From Bacteroidia bacterium (GTDB taxonomy: Bacteria; Bacteroidota; Bacteroidia; Flavobacteriales; Flavobacteriaceae), in the NCBI GenBank assembly GCA_030432635.1, contig JAUIMB010000013.1:38818-102817 (forward strand): a stretch of DNA of 64,000 nucleotides. The letters run 5' to 3'. Below, piece after piece: positions 33,951 through 43,900 of the stretch. Every line of letters begins with the position of its first letter. The first letter of the stretch is position 1. The notes beneath the pieces are model-generated. The model saw nothing but the letters and a program-made list of their open reading frames with translations, had not been told where the DNA came from and made no database searches. The position numbers were made by a program, and so were the translations under genes.

Positions 33951-34915
33951 ACACCATAAAAAAACATATCATTTTTTTCATAGTCGCGCTACTGGGATAT
34001 GTTGGTGCTGCGCAACATGCAAAAGGATACCGTTTTGAAGGGAATTTTGTAGTGTTCACGTTTAACAAACACGACTATGAAAGTTTTTCTGATAATGATT
34101 CGAAGAAGAACGTAAAGTTTGAAGATCTTAATATAGATAATGTCGTGGTTGCTGGTGAATTCAATAATTGGTCAAAATACGATTGGAAGATGTTCAAGGT
34201 GAATGAAACAACATATGAACTTCGAAAGCACATCAATGATTTTAGGGATGAATTTACATGGGAATTCAAATTTATTATCAATAATCAATTTTGGGCAGAA
34301 CCTAACCCTTATGATCCCAATATCAAACTTGCCAAGCAAAAAGGAACTGATTTAAACATCTATAATCTCAAAATGGATACTGATGTCGCAGTGCCTGACA
34401 ATGAAGGAAATGTGCGATTTAGACTAAAAGGTTATGACAACGCTAGTAGAGTTATCGTGGCTGGTTCTTTCAACAGATGGAATGAGGATGATTTTAAGAT
34501 GACTAAAATCGAAAACGGATGGGAACTCATCCTAGAAATCAAACCTGGGGAATATGAATATAAGTTTATCGTGGATGGACACTGGATTGAAGACCCTTCA
34601 AATCCGTCGAAAGTCAAAAATGAATATGGTGGTTACAATTCCTACATCAATATAGGAAAATATATCACATTCTTACTCAAAGGATTTGATGATGCGTCTC
34701 GGGTTATTTTGTCAGGTTCTTTCAATGATTGGGATGAGCATGCCATAAGCATGGAAAGAGAAGGCAATGGGTATTGGAAATATCGCCTACCCTTACCTGC
34801 TGGCAAGCACTATTATAAGTTTATTATAGATGGTAATTGGATTCTTGATCCAGAAAATCCAGTGAAAGAATATGATGGCCACGGAAATGTGAACTCGGTA
34901 TATATGGTGAAGTGA
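33947..34915 (+). CDS. Exported protein with three glycogen-binding (CBM48-like) domains
   Basis: The product is 322 residues with a signal peptide ending near GAAQ (1-22). Three Ig-fold repeats share the core VxxxGxFNxWxxxxxxM, then YxYKFIxDGxWxxDPxNP: residues about 62-130 (VVVAGEFNNW), 150-230 (VIVAGSFNRW) and 240-315 (VILSGSFNDW). The Trp and Lys positions match the alpha-glucan-binding site of AMPK-type CBM48. No enzyme domain is present. Probably it binds a glucan or acts as a scaffold. It is translationally coupled to the upstream aspartyl protease. Confidence 0.85.
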   Translation: MNTIKKHIIFFIVALLGYVGAAQHAKGYRFEGNFVVFTFNKHDYESFSDNDSKKNVKFEDLNIDNVVVAGEFNNWSKYDWKMFKVNETTYELRKHINDFRDEFTWEFKFIINNQFWAEPNPYDPNIKLAKQKGTDLNIYNLKMDTDVAVPDNEGNVRFRLKGYDNASRVIVAGSFNRWNEDDFKMTKIENGWELILEIKPGEYEYKFIVDGHWIEDPSNPSKVKNEYGGYNSYINIGKYITFLLKGFDDASRVILSGSFNDWDEHAISMEREGNGYWKYRLPLPAGKHYYKFIIDGNWILDPENPVKEYDGHGNVNSVYMVK

Positions 34916-37231
34916 TTACCCTAAAACATCCAACTTTGCAAAACGAAGCAATAATTTTTTCACACCTCCAACTTCAAAATTGATTTCAGCCTTAGTATCT
35001 GCACCTTTACCTTCTATCCTTAAAACTTCTCCTTTTCCAAAACGAGCATGCGCAACAACGTTGCCAACGGCCAATTTCCCGTCAAACAAATTAGTATTGC
35101 CATTTGGTACGCTTTTCGATACAGGTTTCAGATTTTTTGGAGCCACAAATTTTTGAGGCTTACTTTCTGATTTACGTCTGATAGGCTTTTTAAACCGAAT
35201 ACGATTGGGTTCAATATCTCCAAAAATATCTGCACTTAACATAGGATTTTGTCTTGGATCATTGATTGGCGTGATGATATCCAGATATTGATCATCGATT
35301 TCCTCAATAAATCGACTTGGTTCGGCATCTATTAGTTTTCCCCAACGGTATCTTGACAAGGTATACGTTAAATACGCTTGTTTTTCAGCTCTTGTCAAAG
35401 CCACATAAAACAAACGCCTTTCTTCCTCGAGTTCACTGCGTGTATTCATACTCATGGCACTAGGAAATAAATCTTCTTCCATTCCCACGATATACACATA
35501 AGGAAACTCCAAACCTTTTGCCAAATGTATGGTCATCAAGGCCACACGATCATTATCGCCATCGTCCTTGTCCAAATCTGTAGCCAATGCCACATCCTCC
35601 AAAAACTCTGTAAGGCTTCCTGTTGCATCTGCCACCTCTACCTGTCCTTCAACAAAATCCTTAATACCATTGAGCAACTCTTCAATGTTTTCCATTCGTT
35701 GCGCATCTTCTGGAGTCTCCATTTTGTTATATTCCCTAATGATACCTGAAGTCTTAACAACTTGTTCAGCCAAATCAAAGGCATTTGCGGTTTGGTTCAT
35801 CACTTGAAAGCTCTCTATCATGGTCACAAATTCCTTCAATTTAGTTCGTGTTCCAGCATTGACATTAACCTCTGTTTTGTCAATATGCTTCATCACATCA
35901 AAAATTGTTCGGTTGTAACCATTGGCAGCCACCACGAGCTTATCAACCGTGGTTTGCCCAATACTACGCTTTGGGAAATTTATCACACGCTTCAAGGCTT
36001 CTTCATCGGCAGGATTGATAATCAATCGCAAATACGAGAGGACATCCTTGATTTCCTTTCGCTGATAAAATGACAATCCACCATAAATACGATAAGGAAT
36101 ATCACGTTTTCTTAAAGCATCCTCAATGGCACGAGATTGCGCATTGGTACGATACAAGACGGCAAACTCATTATCCTTGAGTTGGTGCTGCATCTTATTC
36201 TCAAAAATCGAACTCGCCACAAAACGTCCTTCATCTCCATCGGTTAACAAACGATTCACCTTAATTTTAGGTCCTTCTTCATTAGCTGTCCATACCACCT
36301 TTTCTAATTTTGTCTTGTTCTTGTCAATAATGGAATTTGCAGCATTAACAATATTCTTGGTAGAGCGATAATTTTGTTCTAGTCGAAATACTTTTACATT
36401 ATCATAATCACGCTGAAAGTTCAGTATATTATTGATATTCGCTCCTCGAAACGCATAGATACTCTGGGCATCGTCGCCTACGACACATATGTTTTGAAAA
36501 CGATCAGACAATGCTCTTACTATCAAATATTGGGAATGGTTGGTGTCTTGGTACTCATCGACCAATATGTAGCGAAATCGGTCTTGATATTTAGCCAATA
36601 CATCAGGAAAACGTGTAAGCAACTCATTGGTCCTAAGTAAAAGATCATCAAAATCCATGGCACCAGCCTTAAAACATCGATCCACGTAATTCTTATAAAT
36701 CTCACCTAACCTTGGTCGTTTTGCCATAATATCGGCTTCCATAAGTTCTGGTGTTTCAAAATAAGCTTTTACCGTAATCAGGCTATTTTTGTATGAAGAA
36801 ATACGAGAACGTACTTGCTTGTACTTATATACGTCCTTATCCAATCCCATTTCCTTGATAATTGAAGCAATCAAACGATCAGAATCCTGTGTATCGTAAA
36901 TGGTAAAATTATTAGGAAACCCAATACGGTCAGCCTCAACACGCAGGATTTTGGCAAATACAGAATGGAAAGTTCCCATCCATAGATTCTTGGCTTCACT
37001 TTCGCCAACAATATCCGCAATTCGACCTTTCATCTCACGAGCTGCCTTATTAGTAAAAGTCAGTGCAAGAATATTAAATGGATCCACACCTTGACTCATC
37101 AAATAGGCAATACGGAAAGTCAGTACCCTGGTTTTCCCTGAACCTGCTCCAGCAATAACAATCATCGGTCCATCCTTTTGCAAGGTTGGCGCAAGTTGAG
37201 CTTCGTTTAGTTGACTTAAATAAGCTTCCAA
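34916..37231 (-). CDS. pcrA: UvrD/PcrA-type ATP-dependent 3'-5' DNA helicase
   Basis: The product is 771 residues, full length for the family. Walker A VIAGAGSGKTRVLTFRI lies near residue 25, followed by LALTFTNKAAREMK (motif Ia), ILVDEYQDTNHSQY (Walker B), VVGDDAQSIYAFRGA (motif III), FRLEQNYRST, VALMTIHLAKGLEFPYVYIVG and ALTRAEKQAYL. The C-terminal 60 residues (VGNVVAHARFGKGEV) form the RNA-polymerase-binding Tudor-like domain. It acts in nucleotide excision and replication repair. It ends directly against the upstream convergent gene, with no spacer. Confidence 0.95.
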   Translation of the reverse strand: MEAYLSQLNEAQLAPTLQKDGPMIVIAGAGSGKTRVLTFRIAYLMSQGVDPFNILALTFTNKAAREMKGRIADIVGESEAKNLWMGTFHSVFAKILRVEADRIGFPNNFTIYDTQDSDRLIASIIKEMGLDKDVYKYKQVRSRISSYKNSLITVKAYFETPELMEADIMAKRPRLGEIYKNYVDRCFKAGAMDFDDLLLRTNELLTRFPDVLAKYQDRFRYILVDEYQDTNHSQYLIVRALSDRFQNICVVGDDAQSIYAFRGANINNILNFQRDYDNVKVFRLEQNYRSTKNIVNAANSIIDKNKTKLEKVVWTANEEGPKIKVNRLLTDGDEGRFVASSIFENKMQHQLKDNEFAVLYRTNAQSRAIEDALRKRDIPYRIYGGLSFYQRKEIKDVLSYLRLIINPADEEALKRVINFPKRSIGQTTVDKLVVAANGYNRTIFDVMKHIDKTEVNVNAGTRTKLKEFVTMIESFQVMNQTANAFDLAEQVVKTSGIIREYNKMETPEDAQRMENIEELLNGIKDFVEGQVEVADATGSLTEFLEDVALATDLDKDDGDNDRVALMTIHLAKGLEFPYVYIVGMEEDLFPSAMSMNTRSELEEERRLFYVALTRAEKQAYLTYTLSRYRWGKLIDAEPSRFIEEIDDQYLDIITPINDPRQNPMLSADIFGDIEPNRIRFKKPIRRKSESKPQKFVAPKNLKPVSKSVPNGNTNLFDGKLAVGNVVAHARFGKGEVLRIEGKGADTKAEINFEVGGVKKLLLRFAKLDVLG

Positions 37232-37372
37232 TTAGGTTTTGGTTTTAAAGCGTGAATTTAACCAAACCACTAGTTTTTACTAAAGGTTTTTGTAAATAAT
37301 TATAAACAATTTCCCGTTTTATTAAGATTGTTGTTTTTTAAATATCTTTAACAGAATTTAATACGATTTTGC

Positions 37373-38644
37373 ATGCGTTTTCTTTTATCAATGTTACTTC
37401 TGGTCACTAGTTCCATCTCTTTCGCTCAATCTTTTTCTGAGGAAACTTATACTACCATCGAATCGAAACTAATTGAATGGCGACGGCATTTTCATCAGTA
37501 TCCCGAATTATCAAATCGCGAATTCAATACTGCAAAAAAAATTGCAGAGCACCTAAATTCCTTAGGATTGAAGGTGCAAACTGAAGTTGCAAAAACAGGT
37601 GTGGTTGGAGTTTTGGAAGGTGACTTACCTGGTAAAGTCGTAGCACTAAGAGCAGATATTGATGCACTTCCTGTAACAGAGCGAAACGACCTTTTGTTCA
37701 AAAGCAATGTTGAAAGTGAGTTTTTAGGAGCCAAAACCGGTGTCATGCATGCCTGTGGACATGATGGGCATACCGCTATCCTGATGGCTGTTGCCGAAAT
37801 TTTGTCTAAAAACAAGGATAAACTCAAAGGAACAGTAAAGTTTATTTTTCAACCTGCTGAAGAAGGTCCGCCTCCTGGTGAAGAAGGTGGTGCCAAATTG
37901 ATGATCAAGGAAGGAGTTCTTGACAACCCAAAAGTAGATGTGATTTTTGGCCTGCACTTAAGATCTATGGTCGAAGTTGGGCAAATTCACTACAAACCTG
38001 GAGGAGCCATGGCAGCTGTAGAACGATTTGTGGTGAAGGTCAATGGAAAGCAAACCCATGGTGCAGCACCTTGGTTTGGAATTGATCCTATTTTGATTTC
38101 TGCCAAGATCATTGACGGATTCCAAAGTATTATTAGTCGTGAATCCAAACTCATTAATGAAGCCGCAGTGATTTCCGTGGGAAAAATATCAAGTGGTGTA
38201 CGCTTTAACATTATTCCCGAAACAGCCGAACTTATAGGAACAGTAAGAACTTTGGATCCAGATATGAAAGCCCTAATCATCCAGCGCATGACCGAAATGA
38301 TAGAAACCATTGCCAAAGCCTATGGAGGCGAAGCAACGATTTCATTTACAAATCAAACGGCCATTGTGTATAATGATCATAATTTGGTCAATCAAATGTT
38401 ACCCAGTCTAAAAAAAGCCGCTGGAAACGATAAAGTCATTCAAATTAAAGCAGAAACCATTGGAGAGGATTTCTCTTATTTTCAGGAAAACGTCCCTGGA
38501 TTCTACTTTTATCTAGGTGGCATGAGAAAAGGCAATACCGATTTGAATGCCCATCACACACCAGACTTCTATATTGACGAAAGTGGTCTGTTGCTTGGTG
38601 TCAAGGCACTTACACAAATGACATTGGATTATTTAAATCAATAA
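37373..38644 (+). CDS. M20 family metal-dependent amidohydrolase, exported
   Basis: The product is 423 residues. A short signal peptide ends at SFAQ (1-19). The M20D pattern is clear: WRRHFHQYPELS, HACGHDGHTA with His126 and Cys128, FIFQPAEEGPPPGEEGG, and a C-terminal GEDFSYF. The zinc-binding cysteine and histidines are all present. It cleaves an N-acyl-amino acid or N-acyl-amide in the periplasm. It is transcribed alone. It has its own upstream region with TATCTTTA at 37343-37350. Confidence 0.9.
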   Translation: MRFLLSMLLLVTSSISFAQSFSEETYTTIESKLIEWRRHFHQYPELSNREFNTAKKIAEHLNSLGLKVQTEVAKTGVVGVLEGDLPGKVVALRADIDALPVTERNDLLFKSNVESEFLGAKTGVMHACGHDGHTAILMAVAEILSKNKDKLKGTVKFIFQPAEEGPPPGEEGGAKLMIKEGVLDNPKVDVIFGLHLRSMVEVGQIHYKPGGAMAAVERFVVKVNGKQTHGAAPWFGIDPILISAKIIDGFQSIISRESKLINEAAVISVGKISSGVRFNIIPETAELIGTVRTLDPDMKALIIQRMTEMIETIAKAYGGEATISFTNQTAIVYNDHNLVNQMLPSLKKAAGNDKVIQIKAETIGEDFSYFQENVPGFYFYLGGMRKGNTDLNAHHTPDFYIDESGLLLGVKALTQMTLDYLNQ

Positions 38645-38656
38645 ACTCAGATTAGT

Positions 38657-38664
38657 TATTTTTG
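38657..38664 (+). promoter_or_regulatory. -7 promoter box TATTTTTG of the FMN glutamate-synthase-like gene
   Basis: An exact TAnnTTTG match lies 25 bp before the start codon at 38690. No TTG is seen at the expected upstream distance. Confidence 0.5.
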
Positions 38665-38689
38665 AACGATTAAACTCTCATTTCATGTT

Positions 38690-40243
38690 ATGGATACCTT
38701 TTTAGAATTTATGTCCAATATTCCGTGGTGGATCTGGATTGTTTTAGTTTTGATAGCAATTGCTCTTTATGATATATTTCAACGCAAGCATACCATTCTA
38801 CACAATTTCCCAATCATTGGACATATTAGATACTTGTTTGAAAGCATAGGTCCTGAAATACGGCAGTATTTTGTTGCAAATAACAGGGAAGAACTACCGT
38901 TTAATAGAATAGAACGTGGTTGGGTGTATGCGTCTTCAAAAAACGAGAATAATTACGAAGGCTTCGGAACAGATCAGGATATTTATGCGCATCAGCACAT
39001 ATTCATCAATAATGCCATGTTTCCTTTTAAGATTGAAAATAACCATCCAAATGCTACTGATAAGTATTTCTTACCATGTGCTAAGGTCATGGGACAATTT
39101 AATAACCGAAAACGACCATACAGACCAGCTTCAGTGATTAACATCTCAGCCATGAGTTTTGGATCCCTGTCTGCTAAAGCCGTCGAATCACTCAACAAAG
39201 GTGTTAAAATTGCCCATGCCTATCACAATACAGGTGAAGGAGGTTTGTCTCCATACCATAGCTATGGTGGTGATGTCGTGTTTCATTTTGGAACTGGGTA
39301 CTTTGGTGTGCGTTCTGAAGACGGTAATTTTTCCATGGAAAAAATGAAAAAGCTTGTTGAAGACAATCCATTTATAAAAGCCATCGAAATTAAATTGTCA
39401 CAAGGCGCAAAACCTGGAAAAGGCGGTGTACTTCCTGGTTCAAAGATTACAAAGGAAATAGCCGAAATAAGAGGTGTGGAAGTAGGCAAAACCGTCCTTT
39501 CACCTCCTAACCACAAAGCTTTTTCAACAGTTCCTGAAATGGTTGATTTTATTGAAGCTATTGCTGAGGAAACAGGTTTACCTGTAGGTATCAAGGCTGC
39601 CATAGGCAAACTCGACCAATGGGAGGAACTGGCCGATATCATGACAAAAACAGGAAAAGGACCCGATTTTATCACTGTTGATGGTGGTGAAGGCGGAACA
39701 GGTGCTGCACCTCCAAGCTTTGCTGATCATGTTTCTCTACCATGGGTTTACGGTTTTGGAGATCTCTATAGGCTATTCAAGGAAAAGGAGCTTACCGAAC
39801 GTATCGTTTTTATAGGTAGTGGAAAATTGGGTTTCCCTGCAAAAGCGGCAATGGCGTTTTCCATGGGAGTCGACTGTATCAATGTCGCCCGTGAAGCCAT
39901 GATGAGTATTGGCTGCATTCAAGCGCAAATTTGCCATACCAATCGTTGTCCTAGTGGTGTAGCAACACAAAGCAAATGGTTGCAACGCGGTATAGACATT
40001 CCCTTAAAATCGGAGCGTCTTGCACAGTATTTTAAAACCTTTCGGAAGGAATTCATTGAAATCACACATGCGGCAGGTTACGAACATCCTTGTCAGTTTA
40101 CAATGGACGATATTGATGTAAATGTAGATGACCACAATCTTTCCAAGGAATTGAGCCGCACTTATCATTATCTTAAAACACCTGTTCCTTTTACTTCTAT
40201 GCAAGATTTAAAAGATTGTAAGTATTTAGGAGGAAAGCACTAA
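38690..40243 (+). CDS. FMN-binding glutamate-synthase-like protein
   Basis: The product is 517 residues. A membrane helix (about 10-27, WWIWIVLVLIAIALY) anchors it. The body matches the FMN/glutamate-forming domain of glutamate synthase large subunits (GltB2 / archaeal GltS-like): INISAMSFGSLSAKAVESLN, TGEGGLSPYHS, EIKLSQGAKPGKGGVLPG, DFITVDGGEGGTGAAPPSF and the cysteine-containing CHTNRCPSGVATQ, which binds a [3Fe-4S] cluster in relatives. No amidotransferase domain is present. It may use ammonia directly or another substrate. Spacing to the next gene (47 bp) suggests a shared transcript. Confidence 0.9.
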   Translation: MDTFLEFMSNIPWWIWIVLVLIAIALYDIFQRKHTILHNFPIIGHIRYLFESIGPEIRQYFVANNREELPFNRIERGWVYASSKNENNYEGFGTDQDIYAHQHIFINNAMFPFKIENNHPNATDKYFLPCAKVMGQFNNRKRPYRPASVINISAMSFGSLSAKAVESLNKGVKIAHAYHNTGEGGLSPYHSYGGDVVFHFGTGYFGVRSEDGNFSMEKMKKLVEDNPFIKAIEIKLSQGAKPGKGGVLPGSKITKEIAEIRGVEVGKTVLSPPNHKAFSTVPEMVDFIEAIAEETGLPVGIKAAIGKLDQWEELADIMTKTGKGPDFITVDGGEGGTGAAPPSFADHVSLPWVYGFGDLYRLFKEKELTERIVFIGSGKLGFPAKAAMAFSMGVDCINVAREAMMSIGCIQAQICHTNRCPSGVATQSKWLQRGIDIPLKSERLAQYFKTFRKEFIEITHAAGYEHPCQFTMDDIDVNVDDHNLSKELSRTYHYLKTPVPFTSMQDLKDCKYLGGKH

Positions 40244-40290
40244 ACATTTATTGAAAACCGTTAAGTTTACAGCACAAACAAAATTTAATT

Positions 40291-40809
40291 ATGGAACAAC
40301 AGTTAGTTAACCTTTTGATGTTTATTATTCCTGCCCTAATCACTGGAGCAATTGCGTTTTTATTTTTTAGGGAGCATGTTGAAAATGAAAATCAGAGACG
40401 TAACTTTTTAATTCAAAAGGATCTGCAGAAAGAGAGTCTCCCAATGCGTCTTCAGGCCTATGAACGACTATCGCTTTTCCTAGAACGAATCAAACCTACA
40501 AAATTACTAACAAGGGTAAACCCAATATCCTCAAAAAAAGAGGATTACGAAGCATTACTTATATCAAACATTGAACAAGAATTCGATCATAATCTTGCGC
40601 AACAAATTTATGTAACAGACAAGTGCTGGAGCATTTCTTCCACCGCAAAAAACGCAACCATCCAAATGATTAGAAAAGCGACACTGTCGGAACAGGTGGA
40701 TTCTGCTGAAAAAATGCGCGAAGTAATCCTGACTGACATGATGGACAAAAGAGCGCCTAGTGATGCTGCGTTATCCTTTATTAAGGAAGAGGTTTCAAAT
40801 TTATGGTAA
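40291..40809 (+). CDS. Small membrane-anchored protein, conserved hypothetical (DUF7935-like)
   Basis: The product is 172 residues. One transmembrane segment (about 7-27, LLMFIIPALITGAIAFLFF) is followed by a charged, helical soluble part with LPMRLQAYERLSLFLERIKPTKLLTRV, which forms a recognisable conserved stretch in flavobacterial genes of this type. No enzyme motif is present. Function is unknown. It ends 2 bp before the convergent patatin gene. Confidence 0.7.
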   Translation: MEQQLVNLLMFIIPALITGAIAFLFFREHVENENQRRNFLIQKDLQKESLPMRLQAYERLSLFLERIKPTKLLTRVNPISSKKEDYEALLISNIEQEFDHNLAQQIYVTDKCWSISSTAKNATIQMIRKATLSEQVDSAEKMREVILTDMMDKRAPSDAALSFIKEEVSNLW

Positions 40810-40811
40810 CC

Positions 40812-41711
40812 TTATTCAGCAGTTGTACTACTTTCGTGCTTGGCCTTGGCATACTCATAACCTTGAGCCCACCATTTGGTCATTAAACGCTTACTGAATA
40901 TTAGGGAGTTTTCAGTTAAATTGGTTGGCGTATAATACAAATTGAGCTTGACTCCTTTATTTTTTGCCGCCAATTTACCAATGACAATATCATTTTTTTC
41001 TACTTGGTCCAACAAATGCCCAAACAGATTAAGCATGAGCGAAAAAGGATTCTTACCCAAAACCTTTGAGCGCTCCATTTGCTCTGCCTCAAGGACAACC
41101 GCATCTACTTCGGTCGCACCTCGCAAAATAGCCTCTCGAATCGGAATCACACAACCCAAACCACCATCGGCATACTCATAGCCATCCACCTTCGCCAAGG
41201 ACATGAATGGAATGTAGTTACAGGAAATCCAAATCCAATTACAAAACTCCTCATAGGAATATTCTCTAATGGACTTATACTCTACCCGATTCATGGACAA
41301 GTTAGAGACGGTGACCACCACATCTTCCTTTGTAGCCCTTATTTTATCGTACTCTTCCTTAGTGAAATTACGCCTGATATTACGTTTTAAAGACTTACTT
41401 TCCCCAAAAGTGCGTTTCATTCTTATAAATTGCCACAACGAATTCACAAAGTCAATCGATACAAATTCACGATCCCCTTTTTTCCGCTGCACAAAAGGAC
41501 TAACACTAAAAATATCGTGCTGCTGAACATTAGTAAAAATATTGTACAGCTTGCCAATGTCATGAGCCGCCAAATGCGGCACCAGCAAACTTCCTGTCGA
41601 CGTCCCAAGAAACATATCGTAATCACGACCAAGGTCTTTCATCAAGTAGTGAGCAACACCACCAGCAAACGCTCCCTTGCTTCCTCCTCCCGAAATAACC
41701 AATGCCTTCAC
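40812..41711 (-). CDS. Patatin-like phospholipase
   Basis: The product is 299 residues. The glycine-rich oxyanion motif SGGGSKGAFAGG starts at residue 7, the nucleophile elbow GTSTGS has Ser38, and the second catalytic residue is the Asp of YADGGLG (about residue 185). This Ser-Asp dyad hydrolyses acyl esters of phospholipids or other lipids. No signal peptide is seen. It lies 2 bp downstream of the M1 peptidase gene and is co-transcribed with it. Confidence 0.9.
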   Translation of the reverse strand: MKALVISGGGSKGAFAGGVAHYLMKDLGRDYDMFLGTSTGSLLVPHLAAHDIGKLYNIFTNVQQHDIFSVSPFVQRKKGDREFVSIDFVNSLWQFIRMKRTFGESKSLKRNIRRNFTKEEYDKIRATKEDVVVTVSNLSMNRVEYKSIREYSYEEFCNWIWISCNYIPFMSLAKVDGYEYADGGLGCVIPIREAILRGATEVDAVVLEAEQMERSKVLGKNPFSLMLNLFGHLLDQVEKNDIVIGKLAAKNKGVKLNLYYTPTNLTENSLIFSKRLMTKWWAQGYEYAKAKHESSTTAE

Positions 41712-41713
41712 AA

Positions 41714-43705
41714 TTAGCTCTTTTTAAGTGATTTTATTATCTCATTATATTTTGGCTGACCTTCCAATTCACTTAGCAAATCCATGGCAAAATTAGAAAA
41801 ACGCCAGCTATGATGCTTTGTAGCGCCTATTAAACTACTAATCGATTTCTGCTCAAAACCACCTATCAACCTCAAATAATTGAATGCATTTTGACGCAAC
41901 TCAAAGGGCTGATGTGGCAAGCTGTAAGTTATCATTTCATTTAATATCAACTCTTTTTTTTCAGGTTGATACTCTGGCGTATTTAAATGTAGTGCCAGCC
42001 ACAACAATCTCACATTATTATCATTAAAACCAATAACATTCTTGGTTTTTTGCAAATACTTAACGCGTTCTCCAGGAAAATTAACCCACAAATGATATAG
42101 TGCATTTTCAATAGTGACATAGGAATCATCCTCCAAAAGTGTTTCATAATGCGATTTTAACGACACAGGAATCCTGTCGACATATTGAGAAATCGCCTGA
42201 CGAACTTCACGACTATTTTCAAAAGCATCACCTTCAACCTGACCAGGAACCTGACTAATAACTTTCACTTTTGCCTTATCTGAAATGTTTGAAGACAACA
42301 AGGCTTTACAACTGGAAGCATCGTCCCTACAATCCAAATCCAAGTACTCGCGAATAAATGAAGAACGCTTCAGACTCTTGACAATAGCATCCTCCGGAAG
42401 CGAAACCTGGTTGAGCCATTCCTCAACAAATCCCGACAAATCCTGACCACTGGCCAACTCAACTTCAGTGATAAAGTCCATGGTTTTCACATTGGCGAAC
42501 TGATACTTCTCCAAATAGGTCGTCACAGCAGCCCTAAACGCAGCATTACCTACTTTTTCCCGTAAAACGTGAAGTGCCCAAGCACCTTTCTTATAAAAAG
42601 TTGTACTACTGGATTTAGGATCCAATAACGACGTACTTTGACCCGACGAATCCTGGGCAATTAGCTCCTGCGCATATTCATAAAGTTGCCAATAATAATG
42701 ATCTTCACCAAGAATGTAACGCTCTGCCAGCATCGCGTAGTACGTTGCAAACCCTTCCTGAAGCCAATGGTGCTCACTACTAGCAGCCGTTACCAAATCA
42801 CCAAACCATTGGTGCGACAACTCATGCGCATTGACGGTAATATAGTTTTCATCATTGAAAGCCGTCGCATCTACAACATAGCTGTCTGAAAATATGGTAA
42901 GACCAGTATTTTCCATGCCTGCATAAAGGAAATCCTGCACTGGCACCTGCTTATAATTCTGCCAAGGAAACGGAAACCCGATTTCCCCCTCCAAATAATC
43001 AAACATTTGTTTAGTATAACGATAGGTCGACTCTACCTTTAATGAATCTTCAGGATAGTAATAATATTCGAGCGGAACACCACTTTTAGAAAACTCAGTT
43101 TCTTTATCATATCTGCCAATGACAAAGGCCACGAGGTAACTCGACATAGGGTTTTGCATGTCGTAAATCCATTTAGTAGCACCATCAGCTTCCATTTTTT
43201 CAACAAGGTTACCGTTCGCCATGACTTCGTACCTAGAATCAAAATCAATCGAGAGATCAAATTCAATCTTATCATTTACATCGTCAATGCTAGGCAACCA
43301 ATGACTGGTGTATTTACCTTGTCCTTGAGTCCAAATTTGATCACCCACAAAATAGACCGTTTTTTGAGGCTTCGAAAAATAAATCAACCTAAACTCATAA
43401 ATAGAATCCTTCACCAACGCCTTTGTATCAGTAAAAACCAAGCGATTATCCAGAAGTCTTACTGGAGCTTTAAAGTTCTTTTCTTTTATTTCGTAGTGTT
43501 CAATTCGACCTCTTGCATCAAGGTAGACTGAGTCTATTTCCTTTAAAATTTTAAACTTGTATTTCACAGATGCATTGACACCCTTATTTTCTGAATCTAT
43601 TTGAATGTCAGCCTTTACTGATAAAAAATCCACATAATCTGTTTGTTGCGCAGAGAGACTTCCACACATTATCAAAACGAGCAAACTTTTAAGAAATCGA
43701 TTCAT
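41714..43705 (-). CDS. M1 family zinc metallopeptidase, exported
   Basis: The product is 663 residues with a signal peptide (1-20, ending LSAQ). The M1 exopeptidase motif YAGMENTGL (262-270) corresponds to GAMEN, and HELSHQWFGD has zinc ligands His294 and His298 with catalytic Glu295. A downstream E (about 19 residues later, GFATYYAMLAE region) completes the site. It is a periplasmic or surface aminopeptidase. It forms an operon with the patatin gene. Confidence 0.93.
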   Translation of the reverse strand: MNRFLKSLLVLIMCGSLSAQQTDYVDFLSVKADIQIDSENKGVNASVKYKFKILKEIDSVYLDARGRIEHYEIKEKNFKAPVRLLDNRLVFTDTKALVKDSIYEFRLIYFSKPQKTVYFVGDQIWTQGQGKYTSHWLPSIDDVNDKIEFDLSIDFDSRYEVMANGNLVEKMEADGATKWIYDMQNPMSSYLVAFVIGRYDKETEFSKSGVPLEYYYYPEDSLKVESTYRYTKQMFDYLEGEIGFPFPWQNYKQVPVQDFLYAGMENTGLTIFSDSYVVDATAFNDENYITVNAHELSHQWFGDLVTAASSEHHWLQEGFATYYAMLAERYILGEDHYYWQLYEYAQELIAQDSSGQSTSLLDPKSSSTTFYKKGAWALHVLREKVGNAAFRAAVTTYLEKYQFANVKTMDFITEVELASGQDLSGFVEEWLNQVSLPEDAIVKSLKRSSFIREYLDLDCRDDASSCKALLSSNISDKAKVKVISQVPGQVEGDAFENSREVRQAISQYVDRIPVSLKSHYETLLEDDSYVTIENALYHLWVNFPGERVKYLQKTKNVIGFNDNNVRLLWLALHLNTPEYQPEKKELILNEMITYSLPHQPFELRQNAFNYLRLIGGFEQKSISSLIGATKHHSWRFSNFAMDLLSELEGQPKYNEIIKSLKKS

Positions 43706-43861
43706 ACTAGGGTTTTAGCAAAGACAAGACCAAAATACGATTTTCATTGGTATATTTCCCATATAGCACACTTCAACATTAGCATTTTACCGCTTATCCC
43801 AAATTAAATTGGTTTCACCGAAATAATTAGATAGACACCAATTAAATCTTCCAATAAACAG

Positions 43862-43869
43862 TACTTTTG
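43862..43869 (+). promoter_or_regulatory. -7 promoter box TACTTTTG of the universal stress protein gene
   Basis: An exact TAnnTTTG match lies 31 bp before the start codon at 43901. No -33 TTG is visible. Confidence 0.5.
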
Positions 43870-43900
43870 CACGATATTTCAAAAAAAAAACCAAACACAT

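Noticed and set aside
35525..36371. Several frames on the plus strand opposite pcrA
   Set aside because: They overlap a complete helicase gene, have no start context and no recognisable domain.
41079..41717. Plus-strand frames opposite the patatin gene
   Set aside because: The patatin gene has both catalytic motifs; the opposite frames have no domain.
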